A stretch of DNA of 64,000 nt from Opisthorchis felineus (GCA_004794785.1 SJOL01009412.1:256141-320140); one strand, 5' to 3'. Positions 20,585-33,300 are shown, counted from the first letter of the stretch. Made by a program: numbers and translations. Notes: a model not told the origin generated them from the sequence alone.

Positions 20585-20985
20585 AGTCAGTTTCAGTTTT
20601 TCAGCTCACAAGCCGTACATCAAAGTGCAGCGATTCTAGATGCTACAGCTTCGTTCACAGAGGGTAAGGAGAATAAGTGAATGAGAGCCACGAGTTAGAG
20701 GCGATGGCCCATTCCGTGCGTTGACAAGTAGATCTGTTTATCCAGTATAGCAGGAAATGATAACTACACAGTGAAGGTGATAGCCTTGACCCAAAACCGC
20801 CATTGGCTGTGACACAGCCATATTTGTCAGGATCACTAACAACTGGCTTTTCTCTTCCCGGAGTCTCGTCAAGGGAGAAGGCAGTTATCAATGCAACTGG
20901 GTTGTCTGGTAAGAGCTTTCATGCCAAATGATGGACTGACCGCCCCTGGATCGTCCCCATCCGACACAAGGCTGGGCAAAGAGAG
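20585..20985 (+). repeat. Unclassified interspersed repeat, ~350-400 bp (copy 1)
   Basis: It shares, in order, CAGTTTCAGTTTTTCAGCT, GCTACAGCTTCGTTCACAGAGG, GGCGATGGCCCA, GAAGGTGATAGCCTTG, CAGCCATATTTGTCAGGATCAC and GAGCTTTCATGC with copies at 48066 and 57030. The reverse strand encodes a related peptide in all three (core DPDKYGC). Confidence 0.8.
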
Positions 20986-21899
20986 CCCTAGGAGGCAAAC
21001 TGACCACTGACATAGAAAATACATAGCCTAACCAGCGTAAAATGTGGAGTGTGACTAGCTGTTCTACCTATGGAAAATGAGTTTTCCAGAAAAACATCTG
21101 GCGTACCACAGCGCCACTGATCTAAAGTATCCAACAGAATTGCTCAACGCTTCGGAGGCACCTATGGTCAAACTGTCTCCGAAGACATTTCGCACGCAGT
21201 GGCAACGTTTCTGATCCATGAATTAGATTAGAGGTCTAACCAACACAGTCTCCTGGCCCGACAGTTTGATGGCTGTAGTGTATGTGCCAACTTGTTCATT
21301 AAAGATGTGATGCACCAGAAATTCTCGCCAAACACCGCTGCCTTGTGGCTAGCCTCTTGGGACAAAAACTTAGGTTGAGGACCCTAATTTCCTTCCTGTC
21401 TAGATCTGGGCCCCTTGGCAGTATCCTGACCCAAGTACAAACATGAACATATAACTAAGAATACCGTCATGCCATATCGGCCGACGAGTGGTTCCATCAT
21501 CCAAGTCACCTTACTTGCTGTACTCAGAAAGGCAGGTAGGCGAAAAAAGGCTAGCGATGATGCCTCCCTTCTTTCTCGTCCACACACTTTTTCTTCCCCT
21601 CCCCCCCCCATCCCGATACCAACCCTCTCCTCGTAGAACCATTGATTAGGACCCTGTTAGTCTCATATCGGTTTCGGCTGCAACATCTGCCCGTCAGCCG
21701 GCACCGACAGCCTTAAGCATCTCGAGATCAAGCCTCGACACCCGGTCTATCTGGCTGCTTTTAATTTTCAAACTCTCAGCAAGCTGCTCTTGCTCTCACA
21801 CCGGACTCGTTTGATACTTATGCGTGTTGCACACCAGAAAGAAGAATCCAAGATGCAAACACATTGGTTGAGCTAACCGCTTCATCACTTTCCACTCGC

Positions 21900-23690
21900 T
21901 TCCGGCTACGCAGTTCCGGTGATCCAGAGGCCTCTGCAAGCAGGGTGTGCAGGAATCGGCAACATCCCAAGTAACCGGGCAGAAAGAACCCGGCTTGACT
22001 ACATACCCCCTGATAATCGCCTCTGTGCGGTTCATCATCTGGCAACGTCCGTGAAGTGGTATCACAAGCGCGAAGCTGATCGCTGTGAGTTTATCGCATC
22101 TGCTTACCCCCACCAATTGCACCTCGGACACTATCGACGAAAACTTTTAGGACACTTTGAATGCCCAGTTAAGGCGAGCTAAAAGCAAAGATATCGTTGT
22201 GGTTTCCGGAGATCTGAATGCACAAGTGGGCAGACTTGGTTTGTTTGAGATTCATTTTGTTGGTCGACTTGTATTGGACTCGGTGCGTAAGGAAAACGGC
22301 CAATGACCGCATCAGCTGTGTGCTGACTGCAGACTGTTTACATGCTGTACTAACTTCCGAAATAACCGGAGTCGTCTGGCCACATGGTGTCCTCTAACAG
22401 TGTAATAGCTACTGGTCCAAATGATTACATCGCTATGTTACGGATCAATAAATGACTGCCACTCACTTTGGAACAGTTGTGTGGATTCCGACCATGCACT
22501 CGTCCGAAAACGCTTCTCCCTCCGCTTTCCACGGTAGCACAAGGAGCGAACAGCTCGCATAGCGATTGACAATTGACAGAACCCTTATCAGAACTTATCA
22601 GAGCCGTAATATGGACTCTCTTCCAATTGCGTCACTGTCAGATGTCACTTCGTAATGAAACGCGATCGCCACATCCTTTCGCCTGCGGCACATGCTGCCA
22701 GGTTCACTAAAACACCAGACATTAGACAGAATAGTGGTGCCCCTTGCAGAAATGCTCTCGCACGTCCCGGGATTAATTTAGCCGGGTGAATTATCAGATA
22801 TCACGTGAAACTTGGTATGTGTGTGTGTGGGTGTGTAGACCATGAAGTCTTGTAGAACCGGAAGGCTAGGGGAAAAGAAGAGGCGAAGAATGAAGGAATG
22901 TCCGCTTATTATTTGGTTGATCCTTGTGACCGGTCACCAAAACGCGCTTGTGAGTGGAACCATCAAAGATCAAACTAGTGCGACCATCCTCAATAAAATG
23001 TCTCGACCGCTGGCCTGGACAGTTTGATCAACAATTCTTATGGTCACCTGCTGCCATTGAGTCGGATTGTCTAACTGCCTGGATGGGGGACCTGGAACGC
23101 CCTACGACATCGGAGGCTTATGACTGATTATGTTCTCTTAAGCGTTACCAAGATCTTGGTCCGGATGACCTCCCGCAGGGTCCAAGGGTGCAAGTGAAGT
23201 CCTCAGTCAGCGTTTGTCTGATTCATTTGCTTCCATTTGTGAGACTGCCTCATACAAGTTCGGGGAAATATTTTCAAAAAATGGCCCCGTAGCGAATGCC
23301 GTACCCTCAAGAGGATCAGCTTGACTCCAGCCGTAAGACCAATCTTGGAGACGCTTAACTAGTAAAGCATTTACCCGAAGCAGCAGCCGGGATTCCAGCC
23401 TTCTGGGAATTGCGTTGGCAAAATCTACCCAATACGTCAGCTGACGCACCTGGTGCCCGAAGAATTGTATGCGTATAAACGACCCACAGTTTCAGTACTC
23501 CTTGATCTTCAAGGAACACTTGATTCCGTTAACCGGGCGGTTCTCCTTAACATGCTTACTCAGAAGGAAATGTCCCGAAGTTCGCTACTTGCTTAATGGG
23601 CTTCGGCTCATGAGCTCGCATTTTTCCACCCACAGAAATTGTCGTCGAGACCTGCCTTCAGAGAATCACCGTCCTTTGGTGCGTCCATAG
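21900..23690 (+). pseudogene. RTE-like non-LTR retrotransposon: endonuclease, linker and RT N-terminal half, decayed
   Basis: The order of recognisable blocks is: SNRAERTRLDYIPPDNRLCAVH, FIASAYPHQL, DIVVVSGDLNAQVGRLG (endonuclease), ILVTGHQNALVSGTIKDQT (linker), LGPDDLPQG, SLTPAVRPILETL, then YKRPTVSVLLDLQGTLDSVNRAVLL (RT motif A region, with the catalytic aspartates partly preserved). Frameshifts and stops are frequent. It abuts the 5' LTR of the Gypsy element downstream. Confidence 0.88.
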
Positions 23691-23739
23691 CGTGCATACT
23701 ATTATAATGTACAATTTTATTCTAAGACCTCTAAAAGTG

Positions 23740-24050
23740 CGAAAGAATATTCAGAGACGTTTTAGGAGGAACTGCGCGCCAGCAAAACGCTCATGGGCAC
23801 ATAAGTCTGACTCGCACCTGATTGGCCAAAAGACGAAAAGCCTGCTGGTCTAGCATCAAGGCGAGCGCCCATTGGTCAAAAATGTGAACCCAACAGCCAA
23901 TCCCTTCCCAATACCCGCTGCCAATACCACATCGAGTCCTCCGAATTTCCGGAATGCTGTCGTTGCATACAATCTAAATACGGCACATTGTACGCGAGTT
24001 CTTGATCAGTTTTGGCTGTTGAATGCACTCTGTGCACCCTTATTGGTTCC
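23740..24050 (+). repeat. 5' LTR-like block of Gypsy remnant
   Basis: It is collinear with 25975-26280, sharing the AATATTCAGAG start, the AGGAG(A)ACTG, TAGCATCAA and CTCTGTGCACCCT blocks. Exact ends and target duplications could not be fixed by eye. Confidence 0.5.
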
Positions 24051-24069
24051 GCTGAGGAACGAAACCACG

Positions 24070-24530
24070 ATGAGCTCAGGCACAACCGCTATTACAATTG
24101 GCGAAGGGGGACCCACAATATCTGTCGAAGTTAATCAGCTTCGGGAAGTATTGCAAAGGCAACGAAATTGTTTTCGAGAAGCACAACTGAAGCTCATCAG
24201 GCCACTGATTCAATGACTGTGTCCAGATAACAACAGCCGAAAAAATGAGTCTACTGCTTATTCAAATTATGCAGCGGCTGCCGCGATCACGGAGGTCATA
24301 TTTGACTCCGTTTCTGGCCACACTTTTGACTCCTGATTTAGGTACTACAAAAACATGTGACAAAATGATTTTCCCAACTTTGATGATAGATTCAATATCA
24401 CATCATTGCCTAGCAAACTCGGTATATTAAGGAATGGACGGTTTAGCAAGTACATTCGCCCTGCGGACTCGGCATTGATGGAACGGTCAAAACACTGTTA
24501 CGGAAATCCGGTAATTAAACGTCTTTGCTA
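24070..24530 (+). pseudogene. Gypsy gag remnant
   Basis: ATG at 24070 opens MSSGTTAITIGEGGP and a Gln/Arg-rich helix (LREVLQRQRNCFREAQLKL). After a TGA and a frame change comes EVIFDSVSGHTFDS, FRYYKNM, DDRFNITSLPSKLG and SKYIRPAD. This matches the capsid pattern IxEFxYDPxxGxTFxxWFxRY of CsRn1-type gag. Two in-frame stops interrupt it. Confidence 0.65.
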
Positions 24531-24589
24531 ACCATCTAGTACCAGTGTCTGAACCTGGTCATGAAATATGGTATCGTCAAACGTATGCC

Positions 24590-25215
24590 AATACCCACAG
24601 CATGAAAACCCTCAAGTCCTACATCGATCTCGTCAGTCACTACAGCTCGTTTTTTCTGCCATGCATTGCCTCTGAGGTCCGCTGAATCAGGTACTTACAG
24701 GGACCACAAGTAGACATGGTCAGAAGAATCCCAATGCGCCTTTGATTCTGTCAAATCCATGCTGAGTTCCGATTTATTTCGTCACCACTGCAATCCGTTA
24801 ATGGAAATCATTTTGGCATTAGATGCTCCGAACTGTGGTTTTCGCGCAATGCTTTTGTTCGTGGTTCCCTACAAAAACCGGCAGGCCACTGAAGATTCGT
24901 CCAGATAACTGACACCAGTCAAGCGCAATTAAAGTCAGGGAGGAATGAAGCTTTTGAAAACGGTGTTTATCGCCAAATGTTCCACGAAATGCTCTGCGGC
25001 CGTCAGTTCATCCCAATGACTATCGAACAAGACTCCATGCTGTTTCAGGCTCGAATGAAAGGGTTCAGGTGCATACCACCAGCCGTCTCCAGAAATGGCC
25101 CACTCTGTTTGCAGGATGACTTCAGCGTCAACTACCAGTCCATCACTGGCCCGGAGAGGCTGACAAACCGTCGCGTCCCATTGATTCAAGAAGGTCAGAA
25201 CGGGAGGGCACTGTA
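24590..25215 (+). pseudogene. Gypsy RT C-terminus and RNase H remnant
   Basis: Frames read LKSYIDLVSHYSSFFLPCI (RT end, LRSFLGLVNYY-like), IILALDAPNCGFRAML (RNase H DASNxGxGA block), and VFHEMLCGRQFIPMT, then the DFSVNYQS block (FDIxYxxxx). The KTVFIAKCSTK/VYRQMFHEMLCGR section requires frame changes. The second RNase H aspartate region TDHKP is altered to TIEQD. Confidence 0.75.
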
Positions 25216-25499
25216 CTCGTAGGACACGCCTCGGTACTAGGGGTACGGCTCAGTATCAGGAGAGTTCGCACCCTCCACGTGACTGATGACGTGTCCGCCA
25301 GGCCACCGACCAAAACCCTGGCCTGCAGCAGGTTATCAGGAACCACCGCAGCCAATGGTCACACACCTGCTCACAAGATGAACCGAGAGCTCACTTCAGC
25401 CATTGTGACATAGTATCACTAGCCCACGGACACCATTTGGTTTAAGAGAGCGTTGTCCTTTTAAGGGAGCTTCCACCAATCAGACTGAAGCAGTCCCAC

Positions 25500-25850
25500 C
25501 AAAACACGCGTGCAGAGGACCATTATTCTTGTCGTCATCACTGATGACAAAACATCTCCAAAATGCTGGTACTTAATTAGAGGCATACTTCGATCTGCAC
25601 CCCAGCGGGACCAAAGCTGCTTTAGCGAGGGGCAGAGAATCCTGGTTCTAGACTACGGTGACAGGTGCCTTAAGTTGGCACCAACACACCTCCTTCAGCG
25701 GCGTAACAGTTCTGTGGGGGATTCAACTTTGCCACGTCAGTTGGATCCAACACAAACACTTAATCCGGCCAGAAACCCGCGTAACTCCTGTTTCGATAGC
25801 CATATCACTTGAGTTTAGAGGCGCCGCTGAGGACCTTTGATACTGGCCAC
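25500..25850 (+). pseudogene. Gypsy integrase C-terminal remnant
   Basis: Plus-strand frames read GQRILVLDYGDRCLK, then VTVLWGIQLCHVSWIQHKHLIRPE. This follows the pattern of integrase ends in this group (VRDYR...W...W.RHxNQLRPR). The zinc-binding and catalytic core of the integrase are missing, apparently deleted. Confidence 0.6.
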
Positions 25851-25974
25851 ACTGCGGAAACCCCAGCAGCCCCTCGGCCCACGGCGCATACACTCAGCGT
25901 GTACCACGACCGCGAATCTGGACAGAGGAGTCTCCAGCCATTGCATAATAACCTTTGACCTCAAACCAACTTCA

Positions 25975-26280
25975 AAAATATTCAGAGGGAGGTGTTCAGG
26001 AGAATCCTGTTCAGAAGAAGTCTGGTACTCAGGCGCTCCATAGTCAAAAGAATTAATCCGCACGCGATTGTTCGGAAGAGGTTGAGCTCGCCTGTTTAGC
26101 ATCAAAATGAGCTCCGATCAGTCGGAACCCGGGGCTCAACAGTCAAATGTGTCCCAGCACCCACCGAACTCCAGCAGCCGGTGACGCTTCTGGAAGATGT
26201 ACGAATTTAATATTTTTGGGGTTGCACACACTTTGTGCACCCTCGGCACTGCTGCTGTGCTAGTCTGGGAGTAGCAAACC
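25975..26280 (+). repeat. 3' LTR-like block of Gypsy remnant
   Basis: It aligns with 23740-24050 (see the element entry). It contains GTTGCACACACTTTGTGCACC, a short palindromic core. Confidence 0.5.
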
Positions 26281-26769
26281 GAGAATTGGGCTTAGAGATT
26301 ACCGTTTTACACCCTTCGAAAGATTCCGCACATAGAGCGGTGACTGAAAATGATGCCGACTAACCCCATTCTTACTTGATTTCGTGATTACTGCGGTGAT
26401 CCGGTGAACGCTGAATGATCTTCAATGTCCTGGCTTTCACAGTCAAGCTCCACCTGGGATATTCGCACGTATTATTTTCGTCTTTGAGGAGAAAATGGTA
26501 TAGTTGTTTTTGGATGAACTGATCAGAGTAATCCCGTTCTTCGACAGACCTCTTGCACACACAATGTGTAAGGTCGTACCCTAAATATGCAGCCACTTAG
26601 CACACGATGCACAGACGCCCCATTAATTGGAAGGTTTTACGTATCCCTATAATTGTAGTGTGTGCGGTTGTGCCGTACCAAATGCAGATTATGAACGAGT
26701 CCCCAAGGCTCCGGCTGAGCGTGCCACTTCGCCCAACCTGTGGCGTTAATGCTGCATATCTCTAATCTT

Positions 26770-27100
26770 CAAAGACTTTTGTATCAGGCTTCGGGAGGGT
26801 GTGTTGTACGGCTGTGAGATGTGACCTCTTCGAGTGGCCGAAATGAGATCCCATCGTGTATCTGACGATCATTGTTTCAGAACATAGCTTGTGTAAGCTG
26901 GAGTCGACGCATCCACCGCAAGGAAATTAGAAAACGAGTTGAGCAACCGGACTTCAGCCGAAGAAGGGGTTCAGCACCAAAAGATGTGGTGATTCTGTTA
27001 CCTTGCGTTGATGGTCATGCTTGAGTTTTGTAAAGAATAATAAGTTGGCTGGATCTCCGTTTCTTTAGTCTGTACCACGCTGGTGGGTCCAACGAAGGGC
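26770..27100 (+). pseudogene. RTE-like RT C-terminal fragment
   Basis: It reads GGCVVRLDV..PLRVAE-like (VLYGCE region, decayed), then a segment whose DNA parallels 12226-12340: GTGTAAGCTGG, CCAAAA/CCGCAAGGAAATTAG and GACTTCA(A/G)(T/C)CGAAGAA(T/G)G...CAGCACCAAAAG. No intact frame. Confidence 0.65.
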
Positions 27101-27149
27101 AGCTTGATGAATTATAGTGAGTTGCAGTACTGTGGAAAATCGTGGTAGG

Positions 27150-28250
27150 AGACGACCTGCAGTTACATCTGCGATGCGTGGGAGAGGGTGTTTCCCCTTA
27201 GGCTATTAGCATGTCTATATTTATGGCAGCAGCGATGCTGCCTTCCACCGAGGAAGGATGGTTTAGAAATCTTTGGCCCCTAATCCGCGCACTGTGATCA
27301 CACAATGGTTGACCACAACCCCCGGCGCATCATTTATTACGTTGGAGATACATATAAAACCGGACAGCCCATTGCAGATAAGAAAGAATCTGCTGTTCGT
27401 ATCCGCATAAGAAAATAGATGGTTATACCATACTCCCATGCTACCTAACGACGAAACATCACTTTGCAACTAGGCGAGCAAGACTCTTGACCAGTTGACT
27501 CCAGGAAGTGTCTCTCCAAAAACCTCAAAACCCTTTGTTCCGCGGTTTCCTGCTTCTAAGCCAGAGGCTGGGGAAGCGTCCCCGAGTAAAACCCAACAAT
27601 CGTTGCCCACCCTGTGGGAGTTCGGTCCTGGACCAAGATACAATGTTGGGGCACATCAACCAAAACCCGTTTTTCGGCCTGGATGCCTGGGAAGTATCAT
27701 TATTCTTTGCAGCCCTTTGTTCACCGACTCCCGTACATGCCCCCTCGCAACCCATCAAATGATGTACTGTGATTAATCAGTCTGCCCACACACCAAACTC
27801 TGTTTCGTGTATAAAGCATCGCCCAGTAAACTAAACAAAGTCAATCGCTTACAATATTCGGAAGATCGGCGCTGCGGCCTACAATATCTGTACTCAGTAA
27901 AAATGTCCAATAGGTAATCCCTGATAAAACCCCTACATCCTTTCCTTCCAATTTATGCTGAATGCCAAAAAAATGCATGCAAGACTCCACTTCAGCTGTG
28001 CACATCAAACCACATAGGACAGGTTGGGATGTTACACCTTTCACCCTTCTCGTACCTGCTCCTGCCGATCCCTGAAAATCCGAGGCTGGCAATATGATTT
28101 TCGTGGCATACCGTACCCACGGTTGACAGCCTCTGGTAATTGAACACGATGACCCCAATAACAGCCGGAACACAGGCACAACTGCCGCTAGTTGTGCTTG
28201 CCTTACAATGCATGGAAGCAGGACATCCGCATAAAGACGGACATCTGCCG
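27150..28250 (+). repeat. RTE-like element 5' region, second copy
   Basis: 27150-27370 matches 18030-18260 (GTTTCCCC, GCATGTC(T/C)ATATT, GAGGAAGGATGG, GGCGCATCATT(T/C)A) and 27485-27770 matches 18430-18680 (TCGGCCTGG...GGGAAGTATCATT). Beyond 27840 weak endonuclease-like words follow in broken frames. Confidence 0.6.
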
Positions 28251-28299
28251 ACACAATTGGATCTTGTCAAAATTGTCCGTGTGTATTAGGGACAGTGAA

Positions 28300-31200
28300 A
28301 CATAAGTGACAGAAAAGTATGGTGGGAATCCGGGAATGAAGAAAAATTGAGCTTTGAATGATGAAACCAACATCACAAGCACATTATATAAATGAAACTC
28401 CACGGTTCTGAACTAAAGCTAGAAACCGTTGCAAAACTGCGGTGAACTTGAGCTACCTGGGTATTAGCTCAAGCCACATATCGCAAAATGCGGGTAACGA
28501 AACTCACAAAGCCGAGCAAGGAACGAAGGATTTTTCTATCAGCGGAAAGTGGGCTATGTTGAAACCAAGAGGTGTAAAAATATCGTAGCCGGGCTTATCG
28601 GACAGGAAAATTTGTGGCATTTCACAGAACAGGTTGCCGTCGTGTAAAGAATAAATGAGTTCATCCGCAGACTGAGCAGAAACTGCAATGGGACGGTCGA
28701 TACTTTGAACTTTTTGTACAAATTCAGCTGACTGAAACCGCCTCGTGTGTCATCGCGACGTCGGCACCGCGACGCCTATATTGATGGATCCATCTTTTCA
28801 TATCTGAAACGGACTTAAAAAGGACGTTTTTTGTGAGACTGCTCTGATTTGCTTTGAGGGAAAAGGTAGGTTGATGACATTAAGGAGCGGGTTTTTATAA
28901 AAAGAAGTACACAGCGTCTTGAATGTCGCACAGAAAAGTATTTGACGGTTCCGGCAAGATGCCATCCTGGAACTAGTCTCCTCCGGGTCTCTGGGTCAAA
29001 TTAGGATCTCATGCAAAACGGCGTTGTGACCTCCGGACACCAACATTGGTAAAAGGGGTCCGCCAAATGAAAGCAACTGCAATTAAGGATTTTGTAGGTT
29101 CACAACCCCGGTGGCGCTCGTGGGCTCGCCGTTTCGCCTAATATATTGATCGAAATAAGCACCGACTACGACTAATTTATAGAATGACGAAGCAAGACGA
29201 AGAACCTAAGGAGCGACGACAGAATTTTCTACAGGGGCATCCTAGAACCTTCGTGATAAGGCAGAGCGCGTAGAGCTAGAAAGACATTGTTTCGGTTGGC
29301 CAGTAGCCGCTCATATACATTACGCCTTCCCCTGCTCAGTCACCTTAGTGTCCGCATCCGAGTAATGATGTGTGTGACACCCGATCTGTCACAGGTGGCT
29401 CCAAAGTTGCCTTGACACCAGCGTGGTGCCGAAAGCGCTCGGTTTCGCGTACTACGTAAGAACCTCGATGCTTTCATCGTGCGGCTATAATCTGCTGTTT
29501 GAAAATGATCTGCGTAGCGCTCCTGTATTTACAGTATGATTCGCGCTGCGCAGAATTCTAGCTGGTGTTCAGTGTTGTTACCGTTCACATCATTCTCAGT
29601 TCAGCACATTGGTACCACTGCGGCCTTCGCGCTACCGGTGCTTAGTTTTGGGCTCTGTAGACAGTCATCGGAGATAGCGCTAGAACGCTATTCCCGACCA
29701 TGCAACGGTAAAGTGAAGAGTCAGGATCGGAGGTACAACGTTGCTGGCATTGGCAGAACTGATCAACGCGGAAAGTACGTTCGACGTCACGGGCTGAATA
29801 GCCGTTGTTTTGCTTGTTCTGCACCGCCCCTGCGTTGGATGAAACTGTGCTGGCCACAAAATTGCATGAATGGGGGGCTTCTGTGAACATACTAACGCCA
29901 CCTGCAATTGTTCCCTCACAGGCGGTATTCGGACACCGGCGAAAACGTTGAAGCCCCTCGCACCAGTTCGGTTCTAGAAGCTAACGTCTTATGTGTTTGA
30001 CAGGGTAGCCTGTAGTGTATGATTGGCCCACCGTGGATGTCGGGGAAGAATTCGAATTCAGGTCAGCCACAGGTTTCCTTCAAAAGTTCATAGATGGCAC
30101 ATCGTTCCGGTAGAAGCGGTGAAGTTTCAGTCACCTCCAAGGATTAATAGGAAATCACGGTGATGCCAGTGTCTTGTACTAAACCAACGATGTGCTCTGT
30201 GACGAATCCTGGCCGGACGGTTGGGTCCCATGGGTAAATCATTGCATAAGGCCGTCTGCAGGAGTTCTTGAAAAGGTTAATTCAGCCGACCACTTAGACT
30301 GCAAATGCCGCATTCGTTTCCCATAGGAGAAATGAGTAACGAGTACTATTATTCACAAAAACAAGGGATTTTTGGACTTTTTGTTTCAGAGCATTTCGGA
30401 CCTTTTGGTCACTTTGTATATCATGTCCAACCGAAGGGGCTGGGAGAGTTCAACCCTTGCAGCGGCAACCTTGGGAGTTGTAAGACGTTGGCTTCCGGTG
30501 ATAGGTGACCGGATAGCTCCGTGTGGATCACAAATTTCGAAATCTGAAGGCTAGCCACGGGGATGATATATGCAGCTCAACTTTGGCCACTGTGCTGCGA
30601 CTGAAACAACCCCCCCCCCCAATTCTTTTCACGGATTCAAGGAGTGATACATGGGATCGAGATATTGCCCTACCTTTCCGGGTCGAGTTTTTTCTCCTTG
30701 ACCACACCGTCCTCTCTGATGCTTCTGGTGCACCAAAACTTACACCGTAGGTTTCGATTGCCACTAGCTGCAGATACTATACTGGCCTTCGGACGGCCGT
30801 TCCGTTCAGCTTTGCGTATCAAAATATAAGGTAGCCTGAGAGTGCCTCTTGTGGGAAAAAATCAAAACCACTTGAGCGGCGTCTACAGAGCAACCGCGGA
30901 ATTGTCCACAAACTCAAGTTAGGTTCACGTGGAAAGGCGGATTGTAAGGCTTCGATGCCGATTGGTCCACATTCCGACCAATCAGGCATGGATTCTGGTC
31001 CGCAGCCGACTCGCTATACATTCGCTAAGTCGGCGTGGTGTTCGGTGGTTTCTACGGCATATCTCCATACAGAGGGAAAGGTCCGACATGGAGATCTGAA
31101 AGGAACTTTTTTTGGGGTCCCCACACTATCTTAACGGACATAAACGGTGTTTCGGAAAGTGACAGGTTCTTAGGGGGTATTATGTATCATAATCTGAGGT

Positions 31201-31690
31201 TATCTGACTCTGGTAAGCACCGTAGATAGGTCTTAGAAAGCCCAGATATCTACCTTAAGCCTTGAAGGAGGTCACACACACACTAGACAACCGGTATTTA
31301 GGCTGGGCAACTCATCGAAGTTCGAAGGGTCCAGGTGCATATATGTACCGAAACTTGATATACTCTGCTAGGCGTCACTACTGGTCTGGAAGACGCGGTG
31401 TCCACTCCAGCGCGCGTGGTACGATTTCTTGGGAAGCTAGCGACTCAGAAACTGGGTTTCCCAGACCTTAAAGCTTTGGAACGGTATCAACTCCGTCATT
31501 CTCGTCACACAAAGTTTAACTTAGATGAACCCTCAGGCTGTCCTTCCAGTAGAGGACGGCGTCTTCATCCTGGGCCGATAAGCCCTAGGAAGCAGCTAAC
31601 CAGTTCAGTGGATAATCAACAACAAACAGGGCTCGATTGTTACACCAGCATATCATAAATCGCTGTTCAGCCTGGAACCCTAGCCACCAT
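28300..31690. other. No gene recognised; contains a poly-C run
   Basis: About 3.4 kb with only short open frames (the longest is about 116 codons at 29536-29886). A C-homopolymer lies near 30609-30620. The sequence style suggests older repeat debris, but no family could be named. Confidence 0.45.
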
Positions 31691-31705
31691 GTCACTCAAG
31701 GGAAT

Positions 31706-31824
31706 CACCAGGGCTTAGGCACTGTCCTAGGTTGCCTAGGCAAAGCAGCCGGGATGACAGTTGGGTTCGAACCGTTGACCTTTCGTCCACTAATTTCGCG
31801 CCATAACCACAGCGATTTAGTTTT
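31706..31824 (-). repeat. tRNA-derived SINE, truncated
   Basis: Minus-strand head portion with GTTATGGCGCGAAATTAGTGGACGAAAGGTCAACGGTTCGAACCC (box B) and the TAGGCAACCTAGG body. The 3' tail part is missing. Confidence 0.7.
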
Positions 31825-31830
31825 TAGCTT

Positions 31831-32298
31831 ATGGTTCTTACATTCCCAGTAATCACCCGTTGCCCGTTTGTTTTCTCAATGCTAAAGGACGCATGGCCAC
31901 TGGTCAGTGGTGTTTTTGTGCAGAAATCCACACTCCAGGGTTCAGTATCAACTTTGAAACTCGATCTCCTAGGCTTTCGACGGCTTCATTCTGGTTCGAT
32001 TTTCGGGAAACAGATTACGAGAAAAATGAACTTATTCGTCTTTCGGACGATAAGTTCTCAAAAATATCCTTTGACATTACTCTTAAGCAAGAGCAACTTT
32101 TTCAGAGTGGGTTTTTGCTTTCGGACTCCGATCTCCTCCCTAGGCGAAACGCTAAGACCGCGTACATTCCGGGCTCGCATTTATCAACACACTAAAAGTC
32201 ATATGCTCGGAAAATCCCTTTTCGCGGGCATTCTATCAACAGGACCTTGCTTCTCGGACTTCGCGGCATTCATCGTAATCAGATGCCCCTCCCGCTGA
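31831..32298 (+). other. Open frame of 155 codons, unassigned
   Basis: This is one of the longest uninterrupted frames that does not belong to a recognised gene. It overlaps a second 111-codon frame on the same strand (31860-32195). The predicted peptide is rich in Ser, Phe and Arg and has no domain I recognise. No splice signals or homology support it; it may be chance. Confidence 0.15.
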
Positions 32299-32790
32299 GG
32301 ATGGTCGCTTTGACCCGCTGAGGTTACTGCTGTCTGACTTTGGAAGTTTTCTTGGGTTAACTTCTCAATAAAAAACAGTGAAAAGACTTCATAGTAAAAC
32401 CAGTACAGCTCTTAGCTGTATACTAATCTTCCTGGTCTTCTGCTTGTGCATTGGATTCATCGTCTGAAGAACTATCGGCCTACGAACAATCCCAATAGGA
32501 GAGCTCAGTATCCGCACGTCTCCAAAACTCTCACTTCTTAAGGTTTCACTCTGAACAAATATGTTTACCAACGGATTCGGATTAGATATACCCTGAACAA
32601 GCGGAGCATCCGCATGCGAATTAGGTGGATTGGTTGCTGCATTGGTACACGTTTTGTCGGCTAACCGAGTTTATTTTAATGAGTTGGCACTCCCAGGGGG
32701 CGGCTAAATGGAGGAAGACGGACGTCATTCGAAAGCGGGCAGCAAGGGGCACGATGAGGGCTGAGATTTGAGGAGATGCAGCTATGTGAT

Positions 32791-32992
32791 GATAATAATA
32801 ATAATAACCGTTCAGCTGTAACACCTTTTGGGTGCTTGGCTGCCATGCCACCCGTAGGAAGCACAAGGGCTGAGATACTGCTAGGTTGCCCTAGCCTAGA
32901 CAGGAGAATTCGGGATGCAGAGGTCGGGTTCGAACCACGGACCTTCGGGTCACTAAATTTGCGCTTTTGCCACTGAACCATCTCGATGTAAG
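32791..32992 (-). repeat. tRNA-derived SINE copy
   Basis: Minus-strand read: GAGATGGTTCAGTGGCAAAAGCGC (box A), GGTTCGAACCC (box B), CTGTCTAGGCTAGGGCAACC, GTGGCATGGCAGCCAAGCACCC, GTGTTACAGCTGAACGG, then a (TTA)n tail (32790-32808 region). Confidence 0.88.
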
Positions 32993-33300
32993 CATTCTTG
33001 GAAGCTCTTACCTATTGCAAACCAGGTAGCATGCATCCACTCTTCGCAGAGGGGGCTTTGGACGACCTTGGAGCGAGCGTTCACAACTCCGCCACCGTCT
33101 ATGCACTTCACTGTTCCCCGATTGTTGCGACAAACCGGAAGAATGCAGCGTGTTTCCGGCAAATTCAGCGACAGAAAATTCGGTCTCCTACCTCAAGGTT
33201 GTTTTGTCGGTATTCCCAAATCGTCTAAATTCTCCCGTTGTCCTTAGGTGGCAGTGCCCCTTCTGTAGTAGGATATATTGGTCAATACTCTTCCTGATCT

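Larger units (their letters stand above)
23740..26280 (+). mobile_element. Decayed Ty3/Gypsy LTR retrotransposon (CsRn1-like)
   Basis: The element has a 5' LTR-like block (about 23740-24050), gag (24070-24530), RT end and RNase H (24590-25215), a gap where most of the integrase should be, an integrase C-terminal end (25620-25800) and a 3' LTR-like block (about 25975-26280). The two blocks align by shared ordered segments: AATATTCAGAG, CGCACCTGATTGG/CGCACGCGATTG, GCCTGctgg/GCCTGtttAGCATCAA and TTTGTGCACCCT-type. Each coding part is interrupted. CsRn1 affiliation is inferred from motif style only. Confidence 0.72.
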
